64,000 nucleotides of DNA from positions 124,001-188,000 of the forward strand of contig NZ_ARQE01000009.1 in NCBI RefSeq assembly GCF_000382705.1. The letters run 5' to 3'. This document shows, in pieces, positions 1-9,091 of this stretch. Made by a program: the position numbers and the translations under genes. The DNA comes from Aureimonas ureilytica DSM 18598 = NBRC 106430 (GTDB taxonomy: Bacteria; Pseudomonadota; Alphaproteobacteria; Rhizobiales; Rhizobiaceae). Positions within the stretch are counted from its first letter, which is position 1, and the number at the start of each line of letters is the position of its first letter. A model generated the notes under the pieces. The model saw only the letters and a program-made list of their open reading frames with translations, did not search any database and had not been told where the DNA came from.

Positions 1-333
1 CGCACGGAGAAGGAGGTCGAGGAGGCGAGGGGGGTTCCGCTCGCCGAGCTGAAGGACCCGATCGCCCGGAACGCCAACATTCCCGCCGATGCCCCGGCGA
101 CCGACGAGAACCGTTCGGCCGCCGGCCAGGAGAAGTGGCTGGTGATGATCGGCGTCTGCACGCATCTCGGCTGCGTGCCGAACGGTCAGGCAGGCGACTT
201 CGAAGGCTGGTTCTGCCCTTGCCACGGCTCGCACTATGACACGGCCGGTCGGATCCGGCGGGGTCCCGCGCCGGAGAACATGGCGATCCCGCTCTACGCA
301 TTCACGACCCCCACCAAGATTCGTATCGGCTAA
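1..333 (+). CDS. petA: Ubiquinol-cytochrome c reductase Rieske iron-sulfur subunit (3' part)
   Basis: This is the C-terminal 110 residues of the Rieske subunit of the cytochrome bc1 complex; the 5' end lies before the window and base 1 is already in frame. Both halves of the 2Fe-2S cluster site are present: CTHLGC, supplying one Cys and one His ligand plus the disulfide Cys, and CPCHGSHYD. The protein passes electrons from ubiquinol to cytochrome c1 at the periplasmic face of the membrane. petB starts 17 bp downstream, as expected for a petABC operon. Identity is secure because the cluster motifs and context agree. Confidence 0.97.
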   Translation, partial: RTEKEVEEARGVPLAELKDPIARNANIPADAPATDENRSAAGQEKWLVMIGVCTHLGCVPNGQAGDFEGWFCPCHGSHYDTAGRIRRGPAPENMAIPLYAFTTPTKIRIG

Positions 334-350
334 GGGAGAGGCAACCGATC

Positions 351-1649
351 ATGAGCGGTCATTCGTCCTATGTGCCGTCGAGCGGCGTGATGCGCTGGCT
401 TGACGCGCGCCTCCCGCTACCGCGGCTTCTTTATGATTCCTTCGTGGCCTTTCCGGTGCCGCGCAATCTGAACTACGCCTATACGTTCGGTGGCATTCTC
501 GCCCTGTTCCTCGGGCTCCAGATCCTGACCGGCGTCGTCCTGGCGATGCATTATGCCGCCAATTCGGGCATCGCCTTCCAGTCCGTCGAGAGCATCATGC
601 GCGACGTCAACTGGGGTTGGCTCCTGCGCTACATGCATGCCAACGGCGCGTCGTTCTTCTTCATCGCCGTCTATCTCCATATCTTCCGCGGCCTCTACTA
701 CGGCTCCTACAAGGCGCCGCGCGAGGTTCTCTGGATTCTCGGCGTCATCATCTTCCTTCTGATGATGGCCACCGCCTTCATGGGCTACGTGCTGCCTTGG
801 GGTCAGATGTCCTTCTGGGGCGCGACCGTCATCACCGGCTTCTTCACCGCCTTCCCGGGCGTCGGTCATGCGATCCAGACCCTGCTGCTCGGCGGTTTCG
901 CGGTTGACAACGCGACGCTCAACCGCTTCTTCGCGCTTCACTATCTGCTGCCCTTCATGATCGCGGGTCTCGTGATCCTGCACATCTGGGCGCTGCATGT
1001 GACCGGGCAGACCAATCCGACCGGCGTCGAGATCAAGTCCGCGAAGGACACGGTTCCGTTCACGCCGCATGCCACGATCAAGGACGGCCTCGCCATGGTC
1101 GTGTTCCTGGCCGTGTTCTGCTACTTCGTCTTCTATCTGCCGAACTATCTCGGTCACCCGGACAATTACATCCCGGCGAACCCGCTGCAGACCCCTGCGC
1201 ATATCGTGCCGGAATGGTACTTCCTGCCCTTCTACGCCATGCTGCGCGCCATCACGTTCAACATCGGCCCGATCGATTCCAAGCTCGGCGGCGTGTTGGT
1301 GATGTTCGCCTCGATCATCATCCTCCTCTTCCTGCCCTGGCTCGACACGAGCCGCGTGAAGTCGACGAACTACCGGCCGATCTACAAGATCTTCTTCTGG
1401 ATCTTCGCGGTGAACGCCGTGATTCTCGGCTGGCTCGGCTCGCGTCCGGCGGAAGGCATCTACCCGACGCTCGCGCTGATCGGCACGATCTATTACTTCT
1501 CCCACTTCCTGATCGTGCTGCCGGTGCTCGGCCTGATCGAGAAGCCCCATAAGCTTCCCAATTCGATCTCCGAAGCCGTGCTCGCCAAGCATGGTGGCGG
1601 ACGCTCCGTGCCTGCCGGCGCGACGGCGACGCCGGAAACCAAACGCTGA
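351..1649 (+). CDS. petB: Cytochrome b subunit of the bc1 complex
   Basis: The product is 432 residues, the usual length for alphaproteobacterial cytochrome b, the membrane subunit that carries hemes bL and bH and the two quinone sites. The Qo-site motif PEWYF is seen within [15 protein letters not shown], and several long hydrophobic helices and conserved heme-region segments such as [17 protein letters not shown] are present. The C-terminal tail is Pro/Ala-rich and polar. The stop overlaps a potential upstream ATG of the next gene (TGATGG), but the better petC start lies 24 bp further on. It is transcribed with petA and petC. Confidence 0.97.
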   Translation: MSGHSSYVPSSGVMRWLDARLPLPRLLYDSFVAFPVPRNLNYAYTFGGILALFLGLQILTGVVLAMHYAANSGIAFQSVESIMRDVNWGWLLRYMHANGASFFFIAVYLHIFRGLYYGSYKAPREVLWILGVIIFLLMMATAFMGYVLPWGQMSFWGATVITGFFTAFPGVGHAIQTLLLGGFAVDNATLNRFFALHYLLPFMIAGLVILHIWALHVTGQTNPTGVEIKSAKDTVPFTPHATIKDGLAMVVFLAVFCYFVFYLPNYLGHPDNYIPANPLQTPAHIVPEWYFLPFYAMLRAITFNIGPIDSKLGGVLVMFASIIILLFLPWLDTSRVKSTNYRPIYKIFFWIFAVNAVILGWLGSRPAEGIYPTLALIGTIYYFSHFLIVLPVLGLIEKPHKLPNSISEAVLAKHGGGRSVPAGATATPETKR

Positions 1650-1672
1650 TGGCGCGTGGGGAGAGTATTGCC

Positions 1673-2617
1673 ATGAAGAAAAGACTGTCAGCCCTCGTCG
1701 CGGCCTGCCTTCTCGGCATCGCCGCGCCCGCCATGGCCCAGGCGCCCGCGAGCGCGCCCGACGTCGCCGGTCAGCCGCCCGGCGCGGCGCCGGACGCCGC
1801 GCGCGGCACGGAAGCGGCCCATGCCAGCGGTGGTGCGAGCGAGCACGCCACGCCGCATTACCCGCTGGAAAAGCCGCAGCTTCTGAACTGGAGCTTCGCC
1901 GGACCGTTCGGTCACTGGGATCTCGGGCAGCTCCAGCGCGGCCTGAAGGTTTACAAGGAAGTCTGCTCGGCCTGCCACTCGATGAATCTGGTGTCGTTCC
2001 GCAACTTCACGGCGCTCGGCTATTCCGACGCGCAGGTGCGGGCACTCGCGGCCGAGTATCAGATCACCGACCCGGCGCCGAACGCGCAGGGCGAGATGTT
2101 CCAGCGTCCGGGCATTCCGGCGGACCGTCTCCCGTCGCCCTTCCCGAACCCGGAAGCGGCCGCCGCGGCGCTCGGCGGCGCGCATCCGCCGGATCTCTCG
2201 CTGATCGCCAAGGCGCGCGCCGTGGAGCGCGGCTTCCCGACCTTCGTCTTCGACATCTTCACGCAATATGCCGAGGGCGGGCCGGACTACATTCACTCGC
2301 TGCTGACGGGTTACGGCCGCACGCCGCCCGAAGGCATGGTGATCAATCCGGGCACCTACTACAATCCGCACTTCATCGCTGGCCCGGCGCTGGCCATGGC
2401 TCCGCCGCTGAGCGACGGTCAGGTCACCTACGACGACGGCGCCCCGCAAACGGTCGACCAGTATTCGCGCGACGTCTCCGCCTTCCTGATGTGGGCGGCC
2501 GAGCCGCATCTCGTCGAGCGCAAGGCGACCGGCTTCGTCGTGATGATCTTCCTGATCGGCTTTGCGATCATGCTGGCGCTGGTCAAGAAGCGGGTCTGGG
2601 CCGGTACGCCGCACTGA
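1673..2617 (+). CDS. petC: Cytochrome c1 of the bc1 complex
   Basis: The product is about 314 residues. I chose ATG 1673 over 1649 because it begins a clean Sec signal (MKKRLSALVAACLLG, cleaved after AMA) and follows GGGGAG at 1658-1663; 1649 would add eight polar residues. The heme-binding motif CSACH lies near residue 100, and GPALAMAPPL further on carries a plausible Met axial ligand. A C-terminal membrane anchor ends in KKRVWAG. It takes electrons from the Rieske protein and passes them to cytochrome c. It is the last gene of petABC and is followed by a strong terminator. Confidence 0.97.
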   Translation: MKKRLSALVAACLLGIAAPAMAQAPASAPDVAGQPPGAAPDAARGTEAAHASGGASEHATPHYPLEKPQLLNWSFAGPFGHWDLGQLQRGLKVYKEVCSACHSMNLVSFRNFTALGYSDAQVRALAAEYQITDPAPNAQGEMFQRPGIPADRLPSPFPNPEAAAAALGGAHPPDLSLIAKARAVERGFPTFVFDIFTQYAEGGPDYIHSLLTGYGRTPPEGMVINPGTYYNPHFIAGPALAMAPPLSDGQVTYDDGAPQTVDQYSRDVSAFLMWAAEPHLVERKATGFVVMIFLIGFAIMLALVKKRVWAGTPH

Positions 2618-2644
2618 GGGCGTGCGACCTATACGAGACGACAC

Positions 2645-2670
2645 ACAAGGAGGCTTCGGCCTCCTTGTTT
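2645..2670 (+). terminator. Rho-independent terminator of petABC
   Basis: A perfect 10-bp stem (ACAAGGAGGC/GCCTCCTTGT) closes a stable TTCG tetraloop and runs into a T-rich tail. It lies 27 bp after petC and ends the bc1 operon. Confidence 0.9.
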
Positions 2671-2761
2671 CGTTTGGGTGAGTAAAAATCCTGACAGGGA
2701 CTCTCCATTCTTTCTTCAGATTTGCCCCCGCATTCTTCCGGCCAATCGTTCGGAGGACTGG

Positions 2762-4573
2762 ATGCGGCGCCCCAATGCCATAGAGCTGTTTCAGGCCGGC
2801 ATGTTGGTGCTCCTCCTCGCCTCGGCGATCCAGGGGGTCATGACCCTGTCGTCTGCGATGACGATGAAATCGCGCGCGAGTTCGACGCTCGAGGAACTCC
2901 GCACGTTCGAACTCGGCTTCAAGGCGGCGAACGCGATCGTCGAGGAGCGCGAGCCTTTCGAAGCGGCGCTCTCGCAGAATACGGTCAACGACCCCGTCTG
3001 GCTGGATCAATTGGCGCGTTGGCGGTCTCGCACCGATCTCGCGCTGGACCATTTCGAGCGGCGCGCGAAGGACACCGGGATCGCGTCCGCGATGAACTTC
3101 AACTTCCTGCGCGCGCAGCTCAAGACCGAGCGCGCGCGGGGCGACGCCCTTCTCGTCATGCCGCTGACACAGCGTTCCGTCGGTCTGCGCATGTCCGTGG
3201 TTCGAGGAATGATCTCAGCCTCCGAGACGATCGTCCCGATGCTCAGCATCGTGTCGCGGCGGATCGAGGTTGCCGACCCCAATATCGGCGGCAAGATCGC
3301 GATGGTCCGCTTGCTGGCCTCGCTCAACGATTCGGCCGTGAGGTTGCCGTCCGAAGTTCTGCCCTTCATCGCGGCGGGAACGCTCCTGCCGAGCGATGCG
3401 CAGATGCAGGCGCTTCGAATCATCCAACGCATTTACGCCCTGTGGGACGTCGGCGGCGCGCAGATCGTCCCCGCGCCCGATTCCGACGAACTGATCAAAG
3501 CCGGCGAAGCGCTGCGCGCCGCCTATTTCGGCAAGGCACTGCCCTATATCTCCCGCCAGATCGAGCGGGCCGCCTCCGGCTATTCGCGAACCCTGCCGCC
3601 GGCTCAGCAGATCTACGACATCTACGAGCCGGCCACGAAGCTCATCGCCGGCATGCGCGATCTGTACCTGGAACGAATGACGAGTGACGCCAAGGCCTTC
3701 TCGTCTCAGGCCACGATGCGCATGACGGTGAGCCTGCTTCTCACCGCGCTGATCCTGACGCTGCTTCCGATCCTCGCCTGGAACACGTTCCGCCAGGTGC
3801 TGCGCCCGCTTCTCGCCTTCCGGCAGGAAATCCTGTCCATCAGCGAGCGACGTATCACCGACAGCCCCGTCTATACCGGCTCGGTGCCGCAGGTGAGCAG
3901 CCTGTTCCGGGCGCTGGAGACGCTAAAGGAACGCGAGCGCGAGCGCATCGTGCTGGATGCGGAGCGCGCGGCCCTGTCGGAGCGTCTGAGACTTCTGTCC
4001 GTGACCGACGAATTGACGGGGCTTTTGAACCGGCGCGGCTTCGACGCCGCCCGTGACAGCGGACCGCCCCGAAGTCTGGCCCAGACCAGCGATGTCGCGC
4101 TCCTCGCGCTCGACATCGATCATTTCAAGCGCGTCAACGACACCTACGGCCACAAGGCCGGCGATCTCGTTCTGCAGGCGATCTCGCGCGTTCTGGATAC
4201 CGAAGTCGGGCTGAACGGCATCGTGGCGCGCTACGGCGGTGAGGAGTTCGTGGTTCTTCTCTGGAACGGCGAGCTCGTGGAAACCCAGATGCTGACCGAG
4301 CGCCTGCGCGCGCGCATCGAGCGGACGGCCGTGCCCATCGGCGAGGGGCACGGACCTCTGCGGGTCACCGCGAGCTTCGGCGTCGCGTTCGCGGCGCGCG
4401 AGGGCGTCGACTGGACGGCGCTTCACGAATATGCGGACGAGGCCCTCTACGCGGCCAAAGCTGCCGGGCGAAACCGCGTCCGCATCACCAATCGCATCGT
4501 GTCGAAATGGTCCGATAGTGCCAAGGCGGCGCGGCGAAAGGTCGAACCGTCCTCGATCGTCAATCGGTCCTGA
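2762..4573 (+). CDS. Membrane-bound diguanylate cyclase (GGDEF)
   Basis: The product is 603 residues. I start it at ATG 2762 because GGAGG at 2752-2756 sits directly upstream; an in-frame GTG at 2678 would add a tail without membrane character. An N-terminal hydrophobic helix is followed by a long, mostly helical periplasmic sensor region, a second membrane helix (LLLTALILTLLPILAW), a linker, and a C-terminal GGDEF domain with TDELTGLLNRRGF, DIDHFKRVNDTYGHKAGD and the intact active-site signature GGEEF. It should make cyclic di-GMP from GTP. The usual inhibitory I-site RxxD, nine residues before the signature, reads GLNG, so product inhibition is probably lost. The 3' end overlaps the convergent hotdog gene by 14 bp. 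Confidence 0.92.
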   Translation: MRRPNAIELFQAGMLVLLLASAIQGVMTLSSAMTMKSRASSTLEELRTFELGFKAANAIVEEREPFEAALSQNTVNDPVWLDQLARWRSRTDLALDHFERRAKDTGIASAMNFNFLRAQLKTERARGDALLVMPLTQRSVGLRMSVVRGMISASETIVPMLSIVSRRIEVADPNIGGKIAMVRLLASLNDSAVRLPSEVLPFIAAGTLLPSDAQMQALRIIQRIYALWDVGGAQIVPAPDSDELIKAGEALRAAYFGKALPYISRQIERAASGYSRTLPPAQQIYDIYEPATKLIAGMRDLYLERMTSDAKAFSSQATMRMTVSLLLTALILTLLPILAWNTFRQVLRPLLAFRQEILSISERRITDSPVYTGSVPQVSSLFRALETLKERERERIVLDAERAALSERLRLLSVTDELTGLLNRRGFDAARDSGPPRSLAQTSDVALLALDIDHFKRVNDTYGHKAGDLVLQAISRVLDTEVGLNGIVARYGGEEFVVLLWNGELVETQMLTERLRARIERTAVPIGEGHGPLRVTASFGVAFAAREGVDWTALHEYADEALYAAKAAGRNRVRITNRIVSKWSDSAKAARRKVEPSSIVNRS

Positions 4574-4982
4574 CGAGCACCCGGCCGGTCATCGAGAAAA
4601 CCAGCTCGTCCGCCTCGTCGCGGGCTTCCACATGCGTGGTCAGAAGACCCCAGCCGGCCAGCCGCGCGGTGCGCCGCTTGGCGGTGGTGGTCTGGCTGTA
4701 GCGCAAGGTCTCGCCTTGTAGGACGGGGCGGTGCCAGACGAGGTCGGAGACGCCGGGGGAGGGGCCGAACCGGAACAGATCCGCCTTTGCCTGAAACGCG
4801 ACGTTGAGCGGCATGAAAGCTGCCGCCACGTGCCAGGGCGATACGAGCGGCGCGTCGTCGTCGCTCGAGACGAGCACCAGCGGATCGAAGCGCCGAGCGA
4901 AGGCGTCCGCCTCCGCCGGCTCGAAATGGTAGGCACCGAGCGCGTCCCTGCGGCCGATCTCGATCTCGTCGAAGGCGCTCAT
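4560..4982 (-). CDS. MaoC-like hotdog-fold protein, second of a pair
   Basis: The product is 140 residues. The ATG overlaps the stop of the upstream hotdog gene in an ATGA junction (4979-4982), so the pair is translationally coupled. The pattern ARRFDPL, then SPWHVAAAFM, then SDLVWHRPVLQGETL follows the same plan as its neighbour and as MaoC (R)-hydratases, but the catalytic-loop motif DPxPxHxD is degraded to DPLVLVSSDDD, with no His. It may be the non-catalytic half of a heterodimer; this is inference. The 3' end overlaps the diguanylate cyclase gene on the other strand. Confidence 0.72.
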   Translation of the reverse strand: MSAFDEIEIGRRDALGAYHFEPAEADAFARRFDPLVLVSSDDDAPLVSPWHVAAAFMPLNVAFQAKADLFRFGPSPGVSDLVWHRPVLQGETLRYSQTTTAKRRTARLAGWGLLTTHVEARDEADELVFSMTGRVLVRTD

Positions 4983-5458
4983 TGCGCGTCGGCTGGGCGC
5001 GTCTTCAGGAAAAGACCGTACTCGCAGGTCATGAGCACTTCGTCGGTTCCCTGCTCGCGGAGCGTATTCCGCATTCGGCAGACGCCGAGCTCGGGCCGCG
5101 AGCGGACGAGGCGCGCTTCCAAGACTTCGGCTTCGCCGACGAGCACGTGACCGGGCCGAACCGGGCGAAGCCATTTCAGCTCCGACACGCCGGGCGAGCC
5201 CTGCGAGGAACTGTCCAGGAGATAGCCGTCGCACATCATCCGCATCATCATGGCCGCCGTATGCCAGCCGGAGGCCGAAAGGCCGGCGAGCAGCGATTGG
5301 TTCGCGGCGTCCTCGTCGAGATGAAAGGGCTGCGGGTCGAAGGCGCGGGCAAACTCCAGAACCGCCTCGCGCTCCACCGTATACGGGCCGAGCGCGAACC
5401 GCGTGCCCGGCGTGAAATCCTCGAAGTAACGCAACTCGTGCCTCCCGAAACGCTGCAC
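4979..5458 (-). CDS. MaoC family dehydratase
   Basis: The product is 159 residues of MaoC-type hotdog fold. The hydratase-loop motif is present as DPQPFHLDEDAA, followed by SGWHTAAMMMRM and GVSELKWLRPVRPG, all typical of single-domain MaoC-like acyl-CoA hydratases or dehydratases. The substrate cannot be told from sequence. It is coupled by ATGA to a degenerate second hotdog protein. It lies 67 bp after ychF on the same strand, with a GCGGGGC/GCCCCGC hairpin at 5493-5508 in the gap. Confidence 0.85.
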   Translation of the reverse strand: MQRFGRHELRYFEDFTPGTRFALGPYTVEREAVLEFARAFDPQPFHLDEDAANQSLLAGLSASGWHTAAMMMRMMCDGYLLDSSSQGSPGVSELKWLRPVRPGHVLVGEAEVLEARLVRSRPELGVCRMRNTLREQGTDEVLMTCEYGLFLKTRPADAQ

Positions 5459-5525
5459 GCGCGAAGATAGGGGAAGCCCTGCGGGTGCGCCAGCGGGGCG
5501 AGCCCCGCCGGGCCTTGACGCTCGT

Positions 5526-6629
5526 TCAGACGTTGAACTTGAACATCATGATGTCGCCGTCCTGCACGACATATTCCTTGCCTTCGTCGCGCGCCTTGCC
5601 GGCTTCCTTGGCGGCGACCTCGCCGCCCAGCGTGACGAAATCATCGTAGGCGATGGTCTGGGCGCGGATGAAGCCCTTCTCGAAGTCGGTGTGGATGACG
5701 CCCGCCGCCGCCGGCGCCTTGGCGCCGCGCTTCACGGTCCAGGCGCGTGTTTCCTTCGGGCCGACGGTGAAATAGGTGATGAGGTCGAGAAGCGCGTAGC
5801 CTTCGGCGATCAGGCGATCGAGACCGGGCTCCGTGAGGCCCATGGCCTCCAGGTATTCGCCGACTTCCTCTTCGCCGAGTTGGGCGATCTCGGCTTCGAT
5901 GGCCGCCGAAATCACGACAGCGCGCGCGCCCTGCTTCTTCGCCATCTCCTCGACGGCGCGGCTGTATTCGTTGCCGGTCGCCGCATCGGCTTCCGCGACG
6001 TTGCAGACATAGAGAACGGGCTTCGAGGTCAGGAGATTGAGATTGCGAAGCTCGCGCTTCTCCTCCGCGTCGAAGCCGGCGAGAAGCACGCGGGCTGGCT
6101 CGCCGTTCTGCAGGCGCGCGAGCACGGCCTCCATGATCGGCAGCTGCGCGAGCGCTTCCTTGTCCTTGCCCTGCGCCTTCTTGCGCACGCCGGTGATGCG
6201 GCGCTCCAGGCTCTCGAGGTCGGAGAGCATCAGCTCGGTCTCGACCGTCTCGGCATCAGCCACCGGGTTGATGCGGCCTTCGACATGCGTGATGTCGTCG
6301 TCCTCGAAGCAGCGCAGGACGTGAACGATCGCGTCCACTTCGCGGATATTGGCGAGGAACTGGTTGCCGAGGCCTTCGCCCTTCGACGCGCCGCGCACGA
6401 GGCCGGCGATGTCGACGAAGGTGATGCGGGTCGGGATGATCTGCGCCGACTTGCCGATCTTGGCGATGGCGCCCATGCGCTTGTCGGGCACGCCGACATC
6501 GCCCGTGTTCGGCTCGATCGTGCAGAACGGGTAGTTGGCCGCCTGCGCGGCGGCGGTCTTGGTCAGCGCGTTGAAGAGGGTCGACTTGCCGACGTTCGGA
6601 AGCCCCACGATGCCGCAGCGAAAGCCCAT
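5526..6629 (-). CDS. ychF: Redox-regulated ATPase/GTPase YchF
   Basis: The product is 367 residues, the full length of the Obg-family P-loop NTPase YchF. The N-terminus has the Walker A GLPNVGKSTLFNAL, then the switch region DIAGLVRGASKGEGLGNQFL and a helical arm. The C-terminal TGS-like domain contains YFTVGPKETRAWTV and FEKGFIRAQTI. YchF binds ribosomes, prefers ATP and is tied to translation and oxidative stress. It follows pth on the same strand by 73 bp, the pth-ychF order found in many proteobacteria. Confidence 0.96.
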   Translation of the reverse strand: MGFRCGIVGLPNVGKSTLFNALTKTAAAQAANYPFCTIEPNTGDVGVPDKRMGAIAKIGKSAQIIPTRITFVDIAGLVRGASKGEGLGNQFLANIREVDAIVHVLRCFEDDDITHVEGRINPVADAETVETELMLSDLESLERRITGVRKKAQGKDKEALAQLPIMEAVLARLQNGEPARVLLAGFDAEEKRELRNLNLLTSKPVLYVCNVAEADAATGNEYSRAVEEMAKKQGARAVVISAAIEAEIAQLGEEEVGEYLEAMGLTEPGLDRLIAEGYALLDLITYFTVGPKETRAWTVKRGAKAPAAAGVIHTDFEKGFIRAQTIAYDDFVTLGGEVAAKEAGKARDEGKEYVVQDGDIMMFKFNV

Positions 6630-6702
6630 GCTCTATCCTCGGTTTGGAGGCGCGTCGTCGCGCCCGGCGCCGCCGCGAGGGCGGGCAGTGGTCGATGAAA
6701 GG

Positions 6703-7422
6703 TCAGTCCCCGCCGAACAGCTTCTTCAGCATGCCGGCCATCGGGCCTGTGGTGGGCAGCGCGGGCTTCCCGCCCGTGCGCGCCTGACGGATATGGCTCT
6801 GCCCCTTGGCGGCGGCTTTCGGCGCGGCCCCCTTGGCGCCGGTCGGTTCCTGCGAGCCGCCGGTGGCGAGCGAAAGGCGGTTCATGAAGACGGCGTCCTC
6901 GCCCTTCACGAGCGGGCCGGCGTGACGCGCGATCTCGTCGAACAGCGGCTCCAGCCATTCGCGGTCGACCTTGGCGAAATCGCCGAGCACATGCGGGTTC
7001 ACCCGTTCCTTGGAGCCGGGATGGCCGATGCCCAGACGCACCCGCCGGTAGTCCTTGCCCAAATGCGCGTCGATCGAGCGGAGCCCGTTATGGCCGCCAT
7101 GGCCCCCGCCGAGCTTCACGCGCACCTTGCCGGGCGGCAGGTCGAGCTCGTCGTGGAAAACTAGAATGTCGGCGGGCGGAATCTTGTAGAAGGCGGCGGC
7201 GGCCTGAACCGAGCGGCCGCTGTCGTTCATGAAGGTGAGAGGCTTCAGAAGGATCACCTTCCGGCCTTCGATCACGCCTTCGGCGATCTCGCCATGAAAC
7301 TTCTTGCTCCAGGGCCCGAAGGAAAGGGCGCGGGCGATCTCGTCCACCGCCATGAAACCGATATTGTGCCGGTTTCCCTCGTATTGCGGGCCAGGATTGC
7401 CCAAGCCGACCATCAGCAGCAT
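6703..7422 (-). CDS. pth: Peptidyl-tRNA hydrolase
   Basis: The product is 239 residues. It recycles peptidyl-tRNA released from stalled ribosomes. The N-terminus [24 protein letters not shown] holds the catalytic His, and [27 protein letters not shown] the tRNA-contact loop, with [10 protein letters not shown] following. The C-terminal 45 residues are a low-complexity Ala/Lys/Pro extension ending in [14 protein letters not shown], longer than in E. coli. It lies between rplY and ychF in one apparent transcription unit. Confidence 0.96.
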   Translation of the reverse strand: MLLMVGLGNPGPQYEGNRHNIGFMAVDEIARALSFGPWSKKFHGEIAEGVIEGRKVILLKPLTFMNDSGRSVQAAAAFYKIPPADILVFHDELDLPPGKVRVKLGGGHGGHNGLRSIDAHLGKDYRRVRLGIGHPGSKERVNPHVLGDFAKVDREWLEPLFDEIARHAGPLVKGEDAVFMNRLSLATGGSQEPTGAKGAAPKAAAKGQSHIRQARTGGKPALPTTGPMAGMLKKLFGGD

Positions 7423-7466
7423 GTCGCGGAATCCTTCGTGCTGTGACCTTGCGGCTTCACGTTGCA

Positions 7467-7497
7467 GGCGCGAGCGAGGACGAACCCCGCTCGCGCC
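7467..7497 (-). other. Intercistronic hairpin between rplY and pth
   Basis: A perfect 10-bp inverted repeat (GGCGCGAGCG/CGCTCGCGCC) with an 11-nt loop lies in the 96-bp gap after rplY. There is no T-tract on either side, so it is more likely an RNA processing or stability structure than a terminator. Confidence 0.5.
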
Positions 7498-7518
7498 GCG
7501 TCAGTGAGCCGGAGCGGC

Positions 7519-8148
7519 TTACTTCTCTTCGGAAGCGCCCGCTTCGCCGGCCTCGGCCTCTTCGGCTTCGTCCGCTTCTTCGCTCATCGGGGGAACGACG
7601 GTCGCGATCACGAAGTCTTCGTCGGTCGACAGCGAAACGCCCTTCGGCAGCTTCAGGTCGGACGCATGGAGCGCGTCACCCATGTCGAGCTTCGACGCGT
7701 CGAGCGTGAAGCCCTCCGGGATCGACTCGGCCGAGCAATGCACTTCGATGTCGTGATGGACGACGTTCAGCGTGCCGTTCTTGGCCTTGATGCCCGGCGC
7801 CGCGTCTTCGTTCTCGAAGTGAACGGGGATGCGGACCGTAACGACCGTGCGGTCGGAGACGCGCAGGTAGTCGACATGGGCCAGCGTGTCCTTGACGACG
7901 TCGAGCTGGTAGTCCTTCGGGAGGACCTTGATCTGCTTGCCGTCGACTTCGATCGTGACGACAGTGGTCAGGAAGCCGCCAGCGTGAAGCTTGAGGAAGG
8001 TTTCCTTGTAGGGGACGGCGATCGGCAGGGCGTCCTGCTTGTCGCCATAGATGACGGCCGGAACCATGTTGTTGCGGCGCAGATGTCTGGCGGCCCCCTT
8101 GCCGACCTTCTGGCGCAGCTCGGCCTTGACCGTGTAGCTCTCGCTCAT
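7519..8148 (-). CDS. rplY: 50S ribosomal protein L25 (bL25, CTC form)
   Basis: The product is 209 residues, the long general-stress (CTC/TL5) form with an N-terminal 5S rRNA-binding L25 domain ([29 protein letters not shown]) and a C-terminal beta domain ([15 protein letters not shown]). It ends in an acidic Glu/Ala tail of about 25 residues. It is the first gene of rplY-pth-ychF. A promoter-like element at 8284-8312 and a leader with two tandem hairpins precede it. Confidence 0.96.
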   Translation of the reverse strand: MSESYTVKAELRQKVGKGAARHLRRNNMVPAVIYGDKQDALPIAVPYKETFLKLHAGGFLTTVVTIEVDGKQIKVLPKDYQLDVVKDTLAHVDYLRVSDRTVVTVRIPVHFENEDAAPGIKAKNGTLNVVHHDIEVHCSAESIPEGFTLDASKLDMGDALHASDLKLPKGVSLSTDEDFVIATVVPPMSEEADEAEEAEAGEAGASEEK

Positions 8149-8217
8149 GACTTTATCCTTTGAGTTCGTTCAGAGGTTGTCGAGGCGGTATCCGCCGTCT
8201 GGCGGACCGAAACGACG

Positions 8218-8243
8218 AAAAGCGGCCGTTGCGGGCCGCTTTT
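8218..8243 (-). terminator. Terminator-like hairpin within the rplY leader (candidate attenuator)
   Basis: A perfect 10-bp stem (AAAAGCGGCC/GGCCGCTTTT) closes a 6-nt loop and, on the minus strand, runs into TTTTCG and more Ts. No minus-strand gene lies upstream that it could end, since the next gene (8381) points away. It sits about 70 nt before rplY and directly follows an 8-bp hairpin (GTCCGCGC/GCGCGGAC, 8245-8277) at the expected 5' end of the transcript. Attenuation is inference. Confidence 0.55.
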
Positions 8244-8283
8244 CGTCCGCGCTGCCTCCAAGGGTGTCCGCGCGGACGGTTTG

Positions 8284-8312
8284 CCTATAACGCGCAGGCC
8301 CATCTTTCGCAA
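8284..8312 (-). promoter_or_regulatory. Predicted sigma70-type promoter of rplY-pth-ychF
   Basis: Read on the minus strand: -35 TTGCGA (8312-8307), 17-bp spacer, -10 TATAGG (8289-8284). The start site would fall near 8277, exactly where the first leader hairpin begins, giving a 5' leader of roughly 128 nt. Confidence 0.5.
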
Positions 8313-8380
8313 GAACAGGGCGCCGATTGCGGGTTCGCGGCCCTGGCGCTAGCCTGCCGGGACCGGGAAGGGGAGTTGCG

Positions 8381-9091
8381 ATGCGCGCGCTGACCACGAT
8401 CGGCTTCGACGCCGACGACACGCTCTGGGAAAACGAAAGCTTTTTCCGCCTGACGCAGGAGCGCTTCGCCATGCTTCTCGCCGAGCATGGCGACGCCGGC
8501 ACGATCGGTCGCCTGTTGTTCGAAACGGAAAAGCGCAATCTCGAATTCTACGGCTTCGGCATCAAGGGCTTCACCCTGTCGATGATCGAGACCGCCGTTC
8601 AGCTGACCGACGGGCGCGTTCCCTCGAGCGTCATCGGCGAAATTCTGGGCTATGGCCGCGAAATGCTGCGCCATCCCGTGCAGACCTTGCTCGGCGCGCG
8701 CGAAACGCTGGAAGAGCTGGCGGGCGCGTTCCGCCTCGTTCTGGTGACGAAGGGCGACCTGTTCGACCAGGAACGCAAGCTCGCGGCGTCCGGCCTCGGC
8801 GATCTGTTCCACGCGGTCGAGATCGTGTCGGACAAGAGCGAGGCGACCTATCACGGCGTGTTCGGCCGCCATGGGGACGGCGCGAAGCGCGCCATGATGG
8901 TCGGCAACTCACTGCGCTCCGATGTTCTCCCGGCGCTCGCGGCCGGAAGCTGGGGCGTGCATGTGCCCCACCAGCTGACATGGGAATACGAACATGCCGA
9001 AGCGCCGCTGGAGGCGCCGCGTTTTCGGCGCATCGAGACGCTCACTGAGCTCCCGGCGCTGATCGCGTCGATCGAAGGGGAGGCCGGCTAG
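8381..9091 (+). CDS. HAD-superfamily hydrolase
   Basis: The product is 236 residues starting at ATG 8381, preceded by a purine-rich GGAAGGGGAG. HAD motif I is [10 protein letters not shown], motif II VTKGD, and the C-terminal acidic motif is [14 protein letters not shown]. The cap is helical (C1 type), between motifs I and II. It is a soluble phosphatase or dehalogenase-like enzyme of unknown substrate. Its end overlaps the convergent prs gene by 4 bp. Confidence 0.88.
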   Translation: MRALTTIGFDADDTLWENESFFRLTQERFAMLLAEHGDAGTIGRLLFETEKRNLEFYGFGIKGFTLSMIETAVQLTDGRVPSSVIGEILGYGREMLRHPVQTLLGARETLEELAGAFRLVLVTKGDLFDQERKLAASGLGDLFHAVEIVSDKSEATYHGVFGRHGDGAKRAMMVGNSLRSDVLPALAAGSWGVHVPHQLTWEYEHAEAPLEAPRFRRIETLTELPALIASIEGEAG

